Part shown: piece after piece, positions 40,328 to 48,673 of the stretch
How positions within the stretch are numbered: position 1 is the first letter of the stretch
Layout of the letters: every line of letters starts with the position of its first letter
IMG/VR virus record: IMGVR_UViG_3300021957_004962
Span: 1-64,000 of that record
Length of the DNA: 64,000 bases
DNA from: a virus
Strand: one strand, 5' to 3'
Made by a program: the position numbers and the translations under genes
The notes under the pieces: model-generated
Told to the model about the DNA's origin: nothing
The model's input: only the letters and a program-made list of their open reading frames with translations
Database searches by the model: none

Positions 40328-41242
40328 TTACAATTGAGCTAGCTCAATTAATGTAGCACTAAGATTAATTTCAGGATCCGCAACTTGTGTATGTTTAACC
40401 ATACTGTTGCGGATCACCACAATCGCTTCGTCATGTTTATCATCAGTATCACCAAAAAAGTTAACATTACGATAAAGCCAACGATACATATCCTCATACT
40501 CATCTTGTCTAGCATTTGCAACAATAAGTTTACGTGCTTCAGAAATCTTACCTGACTTAAACAAATCTACCATAGTAATGCGCCAACCAGTATCTTGTTC
40601 AGATACATCACCAATGTTTAGTATATTATCAACAACTGCCATCTGTACATTATTAATAGTTTTACGCATATCTGGATATGTTGCTCTTACAAAACTATCA
40701 AGTGTTTCAATTTCAAATTGTACTTTATTTTCAACAAGTATTTCTGCAATACGTACTGTAAAGTCTGTTTCATCCAAACTAGTAATATGAAACCCTTGGC
40801 ATCTACTATGAATAGCTGGAATAATCTTGTTGGGATAATTGCATGTGAGAATAAAACGTGCTGTTGAATGGTATTCTTCCATTACTCCACGTAATGCTGC
40901 CTGTGCTTGGTGTGACAGATAATCAGCTTCATCAAGCAACACAACCTTAAAGTCACCCCAAGGCATGGTTTGTATAAAATTGATAATCGATTCTCTAACA
41001 TCATCAACACTATTTGTGCGACTTGCGTTAATAACAAGCACATCAGCAGGCTGTACGTCCAAGTCATTAATAAGCACTTTTGCTAATGTTGTTTTACCTG
41101 TGCCAGCACTGCCACTAAACAATAGATGTGGTATTCCCCCATCTGCAATCCAGCTCTTTACTTGATTTTTTTGTGCATTATCTTTAAATACATAATCTTC
41201 AACTGTATCGGGGCGATACTTTTCTACCCAAATGTCTTTCAT
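40328..41242 (-). CDS. 44: Sliding clamp loader ATPase (T4 gp44-like, RFC small subunit)
   Basis: 304 aa. WVEKYRPDTVEDYV at the start, Walker A GSAGTGKT, Walker B VVLLDEADYL, the sensor and arginine-finger region FILTCNYPNKIIPAIHSRCQ, and RFC-type C-terminal helices. Loads the replication clamp with a gp62-type partner not seen here. Convergent with the EF-hand gene. Confidence 0.92.
   Translation of the reverse strand: MKDIWVEKYRPDTVEDYVFKDNAQKNQVKSWIADGGIPHLLFSGSAGTGKTTLAKVLINDLDVQPADVLVINASRTNSVDDVRESIINFIQTMPWGDFKVVLLDEADYLSHQAQAALRGVMEEYHSTARFILTCNYPNKIIPAIHSRCQGFHITSLDETDFTVRIAEILVENKVQFEIETLDSFVRATYPDMRKTINNVQMAVVDNILNIGDVSEQDTGWRITMVDLFKSGKISEARKLIVANARQDEYEDMYRWLYRNVNFFGDTDDKHDEAIVVIRNSMVKHTQVADPEINLSATLIELAQL
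40332..40349. repeat. 18-bp perfect palindrome
   Basis: AATTGAGCTAGCTCAATT lies over the last codons of the clamp-loader gene between convergent genes. No T run, so not a clear terminator. Confidence 0.5.
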
Positions 41243-41243
41243 A

Positions 41244-41477
41244 TTATAGCCTTAAATTTTTAGAATTTTGTAATAGTTTAAGATTTAAAACAAAGTTTTC
41301 AACTAACAGTTTAACAATGACTGCTTTATTTGTCAATGGACAATTATCCATATCAAGCACATGCATTGCCATTAGTTTAAATGCCGTATGCTCGTCAATA
41401 GCTAGTTCGCCCCAATCAATTTGGTCACGTTTGTCAATTTCCAAAGCTAAATCAGCGAGCTGTTCGGCAGTTATCAT
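41244..41477 (-). CDS. Conserved small T4-like phage protein
   Basis: 77 aa, helical. WGELAIDEHTAFKLMAMHVL and IVKLLVENFVLNLKL form a block conserved in marine T4-like phages beside the clamp loader. Too short for gp62. Function unknown. Confidence 0.7.
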   Translation of the reverse strand: MITAEQLADLALEIDKRDQIDWGELAIDEHTAFKLMAMHVLDMDNCPLTNKAVIVKLLVENFVLNLKLLQNSKNLRL

Positions 41478-41801
41478 TTAATAAATCTCGTCCACACTTC
41501 CGTGATATACTCCCATAATATCTTTGGGATCGATTCCGTATAACTTTTTACCTTCAGGATGATCTATATCAAATCCACGAGTCCAACGTCCGTGCGCTAC
41601 ACAAATAATATCACCTTCTTTGATGTCATTTGTTACTATGTTGTCGTCACCTACACTATGAACAATAAAGTACCTGCTTTTAATTCCTCTAGTTTTTCCG
41701 TCATCGTCTAAAACAATAACCCCGCCTTTTGTTGTTGATTCTCCTGGCTTGTTAACAAAAAATCCTAACACACTATGTCTAATTGCTCTAATATTTTTCA
41801 T
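41478..41801 (-). CDS. GroES-like co-chaperonin (gp31-type)
   Basis: 107 aa. IRAIRHSVLGFFVNKPGEST, then TKGGVIVLDDDGK (the mobile-loop and first barrel strands), RYFIVHSVGDD, IKEGDIICVAHGRW. Size and strand order fit a Cpn10 fold, as in the T4 co-chaperonin that caps host GroEL to fold the capsid protein. Sequence is diverged. SD GGAG. Confidence 0.6.
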   Translation of the reverse strand: MKNIRAIRHSVLGFFVNKPGESTTKGGVIVLDDDGKTRGIKSRYFIVHSVGDDNIVTNDIKEGDIICVAHGRWTRGFDIDHPEGKKLYGIDPKDIMGVYHGSVDEIY

Positions 41802-41804
41802 CGT

Positions 41805-42998
41805 TTACTCCTTAATTAATTCTTCTAATATTTCTAAACATGCACTGCTATTATCAGGCGCACCTTCGTTAATAGCCATTTTAACACATTCTCTAGTAAA
41901 GTCTAATGGAAAACGTACACCGTCTCTATCCATGCCTGTATTAATCAAATACACATTACAGTCGTTGGCATGTACTTTTTGTATTAATAAATCACTATAC
42001 TCTTTTACTGCTCTTGGCATAAATGGCGAACCATAGCAAGGTGAGAACAAAGGTTTAATTTCATCTGTTCCTGCTTCTGTACCTGGCATTTGACTGGTAT
42101 ATCCTGTTTCAAAGAAACGTCTAATAGTTCCGTTTGTAATTTTACTTACTGGTGGAAATACACCTTTAGCATCCATTGTTAAAAAGAAAATATTAGTTGG
42201 ATGGTCGAACATTTTTGATGTGTGATATGCATTTTCTACACAGTCAATTGGATAACTTAGTCTAGCATTTGACACACCTGGGTTTTCTACAACCAATGTA
42301 TCACGTTCACGGGCAAGTTCTACTGCATTAAAAATAGTTGGATGCGTTTCTGGTGTAAGGCCTTCTGACTTTGCATAGCATCCTGTTTCAATCATTTGAA
42401 TGCCGTCTTGTTCCCATGCAACTTCGTCATCACTAATAAGCTGATAATCAGGATCACTACTAAGTGTTGTTTTGCCTGTGCCACTAAGTCCAAACATTAA
42501 GTTTGTTGTATCATTGTAGGTAAATGCACTACAATGCATAGGAAGTGAGCCACTGTCGGGTAACATAAAACTAATAATACCAAACACACCTTTTTTAATC
42601 TCACCTAAGAAAGTAGTGCCTGCAATAAGCATCACTTGTTCATTTAAGTGTACATGTATCTTGGGCTCAGTAACTACTAGGTCTGTGTTATGTAGTATTG
42701 TCCAGTCAGCTGTGTGTTCTAATCCGTTTTCCTCTACAGTAAACATGTTGCGTACAAACTGTGCATGTCTGTCATCATTTGTTTCTACTCTAAAGCATAT
42801 TCCACATGTATAAAACACAAGATTATGATTATATTCTAGTTCATACATTTCGTTATGAAAGTCTTTGAAGTCTTGTTCTTTACCAATTTTATTATACTTA
42901 GGCCTCGACATGTCTAAGTATTTTGTTTTATGTCCAAAGAAGTATTTGTTCTCAGGACTGCGACCAGTTGGACTGGTGGTTATGCTAATGTTGGTCAT
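41805..42998 (-). CDS. pckA: ATP-type phosphoenolpyruvate carboxykinase (short form)
   Basis: 397 aa against 520-540 for bacterial PckA. Oxaloacetate + ATP gives PEP + CO2. Kept: TGRSPENKYFF (substrate Arg), GEIKKGVFG (catalytic Lys), MHCSA (metal His), kinase-1a GLSGTGKTTLS, kinase-2 LISDDEVAW, NARLSYPI and FSPCYGSPF. Much of the usual N-terminal domain and part of the C-terminus are missing, and the usual GTERG reads GTEAG. Probably active but unproven. Confidence 0.88.
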   Translation of the reverse strand: MTNISITTSPTGRSPENKYFFGHKTKYLDMSRPKYNKIGKEQDFKDFHNEMYELEYNHNLVFYTCGICFRVETNDDRHAQFVRNMFTVEENGLEHTADWTILHNTDLVVTEPKIHVHLNEQVMLIAGTTFLGEIKKGVFGIISFMLPDSGSLPMHCSAFTYNDTTNLMFGLSGTGKTTLSSDPDYQLISDDEVAWEQDGIQMIETGCYAKSEGLTPETHPTIFNAVELARERDTLVVENPGVSNARLSYPIDCVENAYHTSKMFDHPTNIFFLTMDAKGVFPPVSKITNGTIRRFFETGYTSQMPGTEAGTDEIKPLFSPCYGSPFMPRAVKEYSDLLIQKVHANDCNVYLINTGMDRDGVRFPLDFTRECVKMAINEGAPDNSSACLEILEELIKE

Positions 42999-43423
42999 TA
43001 TTCCTCATCTAATGATATTTCTAAAGTTTCGATGCTTCCGTCATCGAATTCAATTTCGACATACTTTGTTCCGTCTTGTCTAGTTCTAGTAATTTTACTT
43101 ACGGGTTCTGGAATATTTTCTTGTTCAAATTCTTCATCTAAATCAGGCATAGTTGGTGTTTCTACTTCTGGTTCAGGCTGTGGGGTAGTCTTTTGTACAA
43201 TTGGCTTTGTATCACTAATGGGTTGTTGTTGCGGTGGCTCTACCATATTTTGATGAGCTACTGCAATATCTTCTACTTTAACTTTAACACTACCGTCATT
43301 ATTAAGACGGTCACCACGAGCATTCATAAGAACATTACTCACTGCTCTAGTTTGTTCATGCTTCATAGCCATACTAGCCATGTCAATAATTCTGCCACGG
43401 GCTGTTTTAACTCCTCTACTCAT
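42998..43423 (-). CDS. Conserved T4-like phage protein
   Basis: 141 aa. VKTARGRIIDMASMAMKHEQ and SNVLMNARGDRLNNDG are conserved in marine T4-like phages. A Pro/Gln/Glu linker and a C-terminal EIEFDDGSIETLEI strand pair follow. Possibly virion- or transcription-related; unknown. ATGA and TAATG overlaps on both sides. Confidence 0.7.
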   Translation of the reverse strand: MSRGVKTARGRIIDMASMAMKHEQTRAVSNVLMNARGDRLNNDGSVKVKVEDIAVAHQNMVEPPQQQPISDTKPIVQKTTPQPEPEVETPTMPDLDEEFEQENIPEPVSKITRTRQDGTKYVEIEFDDGSIETLEISLDEE

Positions 43424-43929
43424 CTTAAAAACTCCTTATAGTCTAAATCGTATTTAATACTATCAACTTTATGTACACCAATTAAATACAAGATATAGCT
43501 TGAAACGCTACTTCCTCTGCCAACACCCCACAAGATATTGTTACTTTTTAATTCAGCTACCATATATACTAGAAACTTTAGTACAGGAAACATATCACGC
43601 TTTTTAAATTCTTCAAGTTCCTCAACGCATCTGTCATAATTTTCTCTAGGACTTAGTCCTAGTATATAATCCACGATGTTTAGTTGTTTAAATTCTTCTG
43701 GTATCCACCAATTGTCAGCATTTTTATAACTATACTTATCCTCACCATTTCTACTAGGATTAGATACTTCAATTTCATCACCAAATTTAAATAAGGTACT
43801 AAAATGATTAAATTGGTCAATAATTTCAGGGTTATAAGTTATAACCTTTTCAAAGGTTTTTCCTTCTAGCATTGCTTCCACTAGATCATTTTCCTTAACA
43901 ACAATTTCATTATAGTTATTCAATTTCAT
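43420..43929 (-). CDS. Mini DNA polymerase III alpha-like protein
   Basis: 169 aa. The C-terminal part, ILWGVGRGSSVSSYILYLIG then VHKVDSIKYDLDYKEFLR, closely matches the bacterial DnaE segment G-R-G-S-A...YLLGI..VDP..YDL.FERFL just before the palm. The polymerase catalytic aspartates are absent because the protein ends there. Similar stand-alone fragments exist in marine T4-like phages. Could bind the clamp or replisome. Confidence 0.7.
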   Translation of the reverse strand: MKLNNYNEIVVKENDLVEAMLEGKTFEKVITYNPEIIDQFNHFSTLFKFGDEIEVSNPSRNGEDKYSYKNADNWWIPEEFKQLNIVDYILGLSPRENYDRCVEELEEFKKRDMFPVLKFLVYMVAELKSNNILWGVGRGSSVSSYILYLIGVHKVDSIKYDLDYKEFLR

Positions 43930-44162
43930 CCTATATTTAACACATCTTCATCAGGGTCTTTACCATCGTCTTGTGCTTTGCGTAAATCATCACTTGCTAA
44001 TTCAGATCTCATATGTATCTGCAAATAATCTATCATATTCTGAATTTGATCTACAACATCCTGTGACATACCAGTCTGGTATGCTATACTATGTTTTTTT
44101 CGAAGTTCTAATAATTTCTCTGTTAGTTGATCTTGTGACATTCCTGTATAATCTGTAAACAT
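43926..44162 (-). CDS. Small helical conserved protein
   Basis: 78 aa from the ATG at 44162 (a GTG 15 nt upstream is possible). DQLTEKLLELRKKHSIAYQT and VVDQIQNMIDYLQIHMRSEL give two helices with an acidic tail. ATGA with the next gene. Function unknown. Confidence 0.6.
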   Translation of the reverse strand: MFTDYTGMSQDQLTEKLLELRKKHSIAYQTGMSQDVVDQIQNMIDYLQIHMRSELASDDLRKAQDDGKDPDEDVLNIG

Positions 44163-44192
44163 GTTTAAATATAACACTATGACATAAATTTG

Positions 44193-44939
44193 TCAAGTAT
44201 CATCCTTTCGTATGCTATTGTTATAGTTGATTGCTTCTTGTAAGATAGATAAATTATATCCATTCTTTTTAGCTGTAGTTACTAAAGCAAATGTATCTTT
44301 AGGAAAACAATGTCCACCAAATCCACGTTCTGATGTTACTTGTGTATGGCTTTTGCCAATTCTTTCATCTGCTCCAATATATTCTGATACTATTTTATAA
44401 TCAATATTAGTTACTTTACACAAATCAGATATCTGATTAAAGAATGCAACTTTAGTTGCTAAGAAACTGTTGCGGAAGTATTTTATAAGAATAAGCTCTT
44501 CAGGTTTAAAAATATTAACGTTAACATCCATGGCACCTGTAAACAGGTTTGCCCAAAACGTAACATCGTCACCACCCATCATTATTTCTTTAGTATTTGC
44601 GAAATCTTGTAATGCAGTATCTGCACGAAGAAATTCTGGACTAAATGTAAAATTGTTGTTTGGAAACATATGTTTTAGTGTTTGCCAACCTTCTAAACTA
44701 ATTGTACTTTTAATCAGTATTGGAACATTAGGTGCAAGTCTAACCACATCATATACATTGTCCATATGACAGCCGCCATGTGAACCTTGTGGTGTACTCA
44801 CACATATAATTACTGCATCAGGTTGATTAAAATTCTTATACTTTAATGCTGGGTCATATATTTCAATATCATGGTGAGATTTTAAAACATTATGGTGTGC
44901 TTTACCAACAAATCCATAACCTGCTATTCCAATTTTCAT
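44193..44939 (-). CDS. UDP-glucose/GDP-mannose dehydrogenase family, short form
   Basis: 248 aa against 390-450 for the family. Rossmann start KIGIAGYGFVGKAHH, then ICVSTPQG, FSPEFLRADTALQD, and the catalytic Cys in GFGGHCFPKDT. The C-terminal UDP-binding domain is absent. Would oxidise a nucleotide sugar to a uronic acid, perhaps for surface glycans. Strong promoter at 44969. Confidence 0.8.
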   Translation of the reverse strand: MKIGIAGYGFVGKAHHNVLKSHHDIEIYDPALKYKNFNQPDAVIICVSTPQGSHGGCHMDNVYDVVRLAPNVPILIKSTISLEGWQTLKHMFPNNNFTFSPEFLRADTALQDFANTKEIMMGGDDVTFWANLFTGAMDVNVNIFKPEELILIKYFRNSFLATKVAFFNQISDLCKVTNIDYKIVSEYIGADERIGKSHTQVTSERGFGGHCFPKDTFALVTTAKKNGYNLSILQEAINYNNSIRKDDT

Positions 44940-44968
44940 TCATATTCCTACTAGTATTAACAACTTTT

Positions 44969-44996
44969 ATTATACGCTATAATAACCGTAAGTCAA
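44969..44996 (-). promoter_or_regulatory. Sigma70-type promoter
   Basis: TTGACT, 16-bp spacer, TATAAT (consensus -10). Drives the sugar-nucleotide dehydrogenase and probably the following genes. Confidence 0.7.
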
Positions 44997-44998
44997 GA

Positions 44999-45025
44999 AA
45001 AAAGGCCCTATTAAAGAGCCTTTTT
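44999..45025 (-). terminator. Intrinsic terminator
   Basis: AAAGGCTCT-TTAAT-AGGGCCTTTTTT on the minus strand, after the transporter gene and just before the next promoter. Confidence 0.8.
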
Positions 45026-45041
45026 AGTCTATGTTTATTAA

Positions 45042-46013
45042 TTATAATCCGTTAGGTACAATAATATAATGGATCATCAGCACTAGTGCAACACTTGCAC
45101 CTAGGCCTACCATCATCTTACCAAAGTCCTTTGCTACCAATGGGAATACAGACTTAGTTTTCTTCTTACCAAAGTATGTCGCCATAGCCAACTCACGTCC
45201 TGCTAACAAGCCTACAAACACCCAAGTAGTACTCATAGGAATGTCATTCAACTCTTTGAAGAAGTAAAGACACAACCAATAGAACAAGTCAATCAATGTT
45301 GCTGATCGAACATATCTTGTGTTATGTTTTTCTAAAACAATCTGTTGAATCTTACCACCACGCTCTCTGAACATAAAGAATAGACCAGCAACAAATACTA
45401 CGCTGATCATTAACATTAGATCAACTGGAATGACTCTTGGAAGGAACACAGCTATGTTAGCCATATCATGTGACAACCAAGTCCACCATAAGCCACCTGT
45501 GGCTACCCATTGTGCGATGCGCCAGAACTTCTTATTGCTTTCAGTGACTGGAGCAGTTTCATCATACCAGCGTCCAAAGTACTTGTGTATTGCAAACCAT
45601 ACTACATATGCAAAACCCGCCGCAACGCCGTAGCCCATGATTGATTTCATCAGCATCTTCTCTAGTACAAAGGTACTTGCGAATACACTTAGCACCAAGA
45701 AACTTGTGCTAACTGGTACACCCATCCTTGTAAGTGCTACAAGAATAGCAGGTGCGGCTGCGTGATACCATTGTACTTCTTGCCACGGTATTTTGTTTAG
45801 TCTTCCGTAACTGATGTCCCCACCATTTACTGTCCAACCGTACCATAAGGTTGCAAGTAACACTGCACTTGCGGCTCCCCATAATACTTTGTAGTTGAAT
45901 CGCTCATTGTTTGATGCCATCCAAGTACCGAGCGTTTGTACTGAATCGTTTGCTATAACTGCATAGGCAGCTAATAAGAAGCCAAGTAGGCTCCATAAAG
46001 TGAGTGCGTCCAT
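45042..46013 (-). CDS. PiT-family inorganic phosphate transporter
   Basis: 323 aa, about nine membrane helices. Repeat signatures VIANDSVQTLGTWM near the N-terminus and WLSHDMANIAVFLPR in the second half, plus GVPVSTSFLVLS and IPMSTTWVFVGLLAGRE. Would import phosphate (with Na+ or H+) across the inner membrane, useful in phosphate-poor seawater. SD AAAGGAG. A GACGG..CCGTC leader hairpin precedes it. Confidence 0.87.
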   Translation of the reverse strand: MDALTLWSLLGFLLAAYAVIANDSVQTLGTWMASNNERFNYKVLWGAASAVLLATLWYGWTVNGGDISYGRLNKIPWQEVQWYHAAAPAILVALTRMGVPVSTSFLVLSVFASTFVLEKMLMKSIMGYGVAAGFAYVVWFAIHKYFGRWYDETAPVTESNKKFWRIAQWVATGGLWWTWLSHDMANIAVFLPRVIPVDLMLMISVVFVAGLFFMFRERGGKIQQIVLEKHNTRYVRSATLIDLFYWLCLYFFKELNDIPMSTTWVFVGLLAGRELAMATYFGKKKTKSVFPLVAKDFGKMMVGLGASVALVLMIHYIIVPNGL

Positions 46014-46029
46014 AATAATCTCCTTTGCT

Positions 46030-46046
46030 TGACGGCTTTACCCCGT
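46030..46046 (-). promoter_or_regulatory. Leader hairpin of the PiT gene
   Basis: GACGGGGTAAAGCCGTC forms a 5-bp GC stem just upstream of the SD of the phosphate transporter. Could be regulatory or protective. Confidence 0.4.
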
Positions 46047-46087
46047 CGCTCACAAATATAATACTTTTGTATTACAAAAATTATTTA

Positions 46088-46444
46088 TTACTCAACAAAC
46101 TGTGCTAGTTGTGGTGCTTTCCAACCTTCTGGCTTTAGTACTTTTCCGTCTTCACGTTTGCGTACTTTGCCTGTGTCTGGATCAATCTTAGCAAAGTTTG
46201 TGTCCATTACTTCTTTCCAGGCCGCTTCGCCATCCCAACCTGCGGCACGAATAGCACCCATAGTAACAACAAGAATATCAATTAGTGCATCTAGTTGTTC
46301 TACTTTATCATTTGCAGCAACAGCTTCTAATAGCTCATCCATTTCTTCATCTACAAGACTTAGATACATCTTGTAATTTGCTTCACTGGGTGGTTGGTCA
46401 CATGCTGTGCCAAATGTTTCAATATCTTTAAATGGGTTTGTCAT
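46088..46444 (-). CDS. MazG-like nucleotide pyrophosphohydrolase
   Basis: 118 aa. LVDEEMDELLEA (E-x-x-E-x-x-E) and LDALIDILVV (D-x-x-D) give the metal site of all-alpha NTP pyrophosphatases; the tail GWKAPQLAQFVE is typical of the phage sub-family. Hydrolyses (d)NTPs or related nucleotides; in marine phages it is thought to modulate host nucleotide or alarmone state. Confidence 0.85.
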   Translation of the reverse strand: MTNPFKDIETFGTACDQPPSEANYKMYLSLVDEEMDELLEAVAANDKVEQLDALIDILVVTMGAIRAAGWDGEAAWKEVMDTNFAKIDPDTGKVRKREDGKVLKPEGWKAPQLAQFVE

Positions 46445-47155
46445 TTATATTCTTTCTTTTAAATTATCTAGCCACCATTGACTAGTTGGTGTTAATGGAT
46501 TTTTTTCTTTCTCATATATTTCAGATGGAGTACTAATACTTGTACATATTTCATCTATTTTAACATCACCAAATCCTGGGGTTGTTATTAATGTAATGCC
46601 ACAATTACGTTCGTCTGTTCCGTATGGATAGTCGCTAATATCATAACTTCCATTATTATGTATGCGTAGATCTGCAATAAATTCTCTACATCCATCTATT
46701 ACTGCGGTATCATGAAATACTATTATACCTTGTGGATTCATATGCGTCCATACATTAAAGAAATCATTTTTAATTCCTTCATAACTATGACAGCCATCTA
46801 TAAATGCAAAATCAATACCAAGTGTAAAACGACTAGTAAGTTCTTTCCTAAATGTGTCTTGATCTTTTTGTGTGTCTAATTTGACAAGTGAATAACGATC
46901 TCCAATATGTTTTAATTTTTCATCGACGTGTTCAAATGATCCCATTTGTGAAAATTGACCACTTACGCCATGTGTATCCCAAATATCAAATCCTGTATAC
47001 CAAGATTCAATATCTGTATCTTGTGTGTTTTCATTTAATGCACTGTATATTGCATTAGCCATACGTCCTTCAGCAACTCCTATTTCTATTGCTATTCTAG
47101 GACGTTGTAGTTTAATTAAGCCGTGTATAAAAGACCATTCTTGTTTAGTACTCAT
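46445..47155 (-). CDS. Class I SAM-dependent methyltransferase (Methyltransf_24 type)
   Basis: 236 aa. IAIEIGVAEGRMANAIYS (SAM-binding motif I), VKLDTQKDQDT, then FAFIDGCHSYEGIKNDFFNV and MNPQGIIVFHDTAV. This set is typical of sugar or small-molecule methyltransferases in phages. Substrate unknown. Overlaps the next gene by ATGA. Confidence 0.78.
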   Translation of the reverse strand: MSTKQEWSFIHGLIKLQRPRIAIEIGVAEGRMANAIYSALNENTQDTDIESWYTGFDIWDTHGVSGQFSQMGSFEHVDEKLKHIGDRYSLVKLDTQKDQDTFRKELTSRFTLGIDFAFIDGCHSYEGIKNDFFNVWTHMNPQGIIVFHDTAVIDGCREFIADLRIHNNGSYDISDYPYGTDERNCGITLITTPGFGDVKIDEICTSISTPSEIYEKEKNPLTPTSQWWLDNLKERI

Positions 47156-47433
47156 TTTACTTCTAAATCTATAAACTGCCCTTGAGTTTCTCCTGGGCTT
47201 ACAGTTTTACCGCTTCGGTCGTAGCGAGTAGCAGCTTGATCTCTTAGTTGTTGAATCTCTAACATTCGTTCTTCAACTTTCCTAGTTTGATCTAATTTTA
47301 GATCTGCTCGTGTAGCTGCTTCTATAACTCGAATACGTTCTTTTTCCATCGGCGGTTTAATGTGTTCGCTGTTAGGATATACATTAGGGTGTCCGTATTG
47401 ACTTGCTTGTATCGCTTGTTTAATTTCAGTCAT
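47152..47433 (-). CDS. Small coiled-coil protein
   Basis: 93 aa from the ATG at 47433 (AAGGAAA upstream); an earlier ATG overlaps the aldolase stop. ERIRVIEAATRADLKLDQTR and KVEERMLEIQQLRDQAATRY form a helix. Function unknown. Confidence 0.6.
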   Translation of the reverse strand: MTEIKQAIQASQYGHPNVYPNSEHIKPPMEKERIRVIEAATRADLKLDQTRKVEERMLEIQQLRDQAATRYDRSGKTVSPGETQGQFIDLEVK

Positions 47434-47446
47434 ACATGATTTCCTT

Positions 47447-48310
47447 TTAACTTTCATTTCCTGAATTCGCTGCTTTATAAATATTGGTTATATTTTTTGT
47501 AATAGCAACATCAAAATATTCTTCGCTGTCAGTATAATAAAGATGTTCACTAAGTGCTCTACTAAAACTTGCTGTCATATTGCTATTTTTTGAAAGTCTC
47601 TCACATGCTTCTTTATTATCGTATCCGCCAGATAACCCTACTAGTTTGTGTACTTTAGGAGACTTGGATGTATGTAAATACTGGTTAGACTCTTCAGGAA
47701 GTGTTAATTTAAGAATACACATTCCAGTATACTTTTCTAAAAATGCTCTAAGTCTAGCGTCTAATAATTTTTCTAATAGATCTTTTTTTGGATGATCAAT
47801 TGGAATTTCAGGTTCAATAATTGGCATTAGTCCTGCCTTGTAGATAGTAGTAGCAAGTGTAAATTGTTGCTCTAACACCTTATCCAATATTTCTGTAGTT
47901 TTTACAATACTACGCATCTTTGTTCCAATGCATCCATAGTTTTTAGCATATGAAATCATCTGTTTTACTGGAAACTGTTTAAGTGTTCCGTCTTCATTGC
48001 ATCCACTATCTATTTTAAGATATGTTTTAATACCCTTTCTTTCTAGTACGTTAACAATTCCCCGATCAACACTATCTTTATATACAATAGCCGCCTGAAT
48101 GTAACTACTATTAAAATTATGATTGTTAATCATGCGCAATCTCATATCATGCACAAGATCCATTTTATTTTCTTCAGTATATTCTTGTCCGTAGCGTTCT
48201 AGTACGCCACCTGTTGAACCACCACTGTGATCCATTGCTGCGATAAATGTCATATCTTTCCATTTACTCCTATGTTTATTCATTGATGATAAATGTCTAC
48301 CCACTGCCAT
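47447..48310 (-). CDS. Class I fructose-bisphosphate aldolase
   Basis: 287 aa, near the 296 aa of the short bacterial class I enzyme. AAMDHSGGSTGGVLERYG (fda-type N-terminal motif), YLKIDSGCNEDG, GCIGTKMRS, IEPEIPI, the Schiff-base Lys region CILKLTLPEE, and SFSRALSEHL. Joins DHAP and GAP to fructose-1,6-bisphosphate, reversible. Start directly follows the purS stop. Confidence 0.88.
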   Translation of the reverse strand: MAVGRHLSSMNKHRSKWKDMTFIAAMDHSGGSTGGVLERYGQEYTEENKMDLVHDMRLRMINNHNFNSSYIQAAIVYKDSVDRGIVNVLERKGIKTYLKIDSGCNEDGTLKQFPVKQMISYAKNYGCIGTKMRSIVKTTEILDKVLEQQFTLATTIYKAGLMPIIEPEIPIDHPKKDLLEKLLDARLRAFLEKYTGMCILKLTLPEESNQYLHTSKSPKVHKLVGLSGGYDNKEACERLSKNSNMTASFSRALSEHLYYTDSEEYFDVAITKNITNIYKAANSGNES

Positions 48311-48673
48311 CTAATTGTTTTCCGTTATTTCACTAACTTCATAGTCTTCCATTACTTCGTTAGTTTGACTTTCAGCAATTGCACAAGCCTGTTCTAGACT
48401 GTCTGCATTGTATTCTAATATCTTTCCAATACGTACACTGTTTACTTCTGGAAATCCTAAATATTTTAGTGCATGGGTAACAGCATTTCCTGCATTATCT
48501 AGTATACCCAATTTTAATGTTATTACTGCTTTGTACATATTTGGTAACCTAACTTGCCTACAATCTTCTTTCTCTAAGCCGTATACTGTTCCATGACAGC
48601 CGGCGCATCGTACTGAAAATGCGCTACTAGGTAACTCCATTACAAGTTCTCTGTTGCGACATATGCAGTTCAT
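48311..48673 (-). CDS. purS: PurS-like protein with Cys-rich N-terminal extension
   Basis: 120 aa. Residues 46-118 match PurS (about 80 aa): YKAVITLKLGILDNAGNAV, LKYLGFPEVNSVRIGKILEY and EVMEDYEV. PurS bridges PurL and PurQ in FGAM synthetase (purine step 4). Residues 1-45 add a Cys-rich segment (MNCICRNRE, then VRCAGCHGTVYG) that looks like a zinc ribbon and is not part of normal PurS. Start supported by ATGA overlap with GAPDH and no SD before the internal Met. Confidence 0.78.
   Translation of the reverse strand: MNCICRNRELVMELPSSAFSVRCAGCHGTVYGLEKEDCRQVRLPNMYKAVITLKLGILDNAGNAVTHALKYLGFPEVNSVRIGKILEYNADSLEQACAIAESQTNEVMEDYEVSEITENN

Noticed and set aside
40332-40349. Palindrome as a bidirectional terminator
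   Set aside because: No T run on either side; listed only as a repeat.
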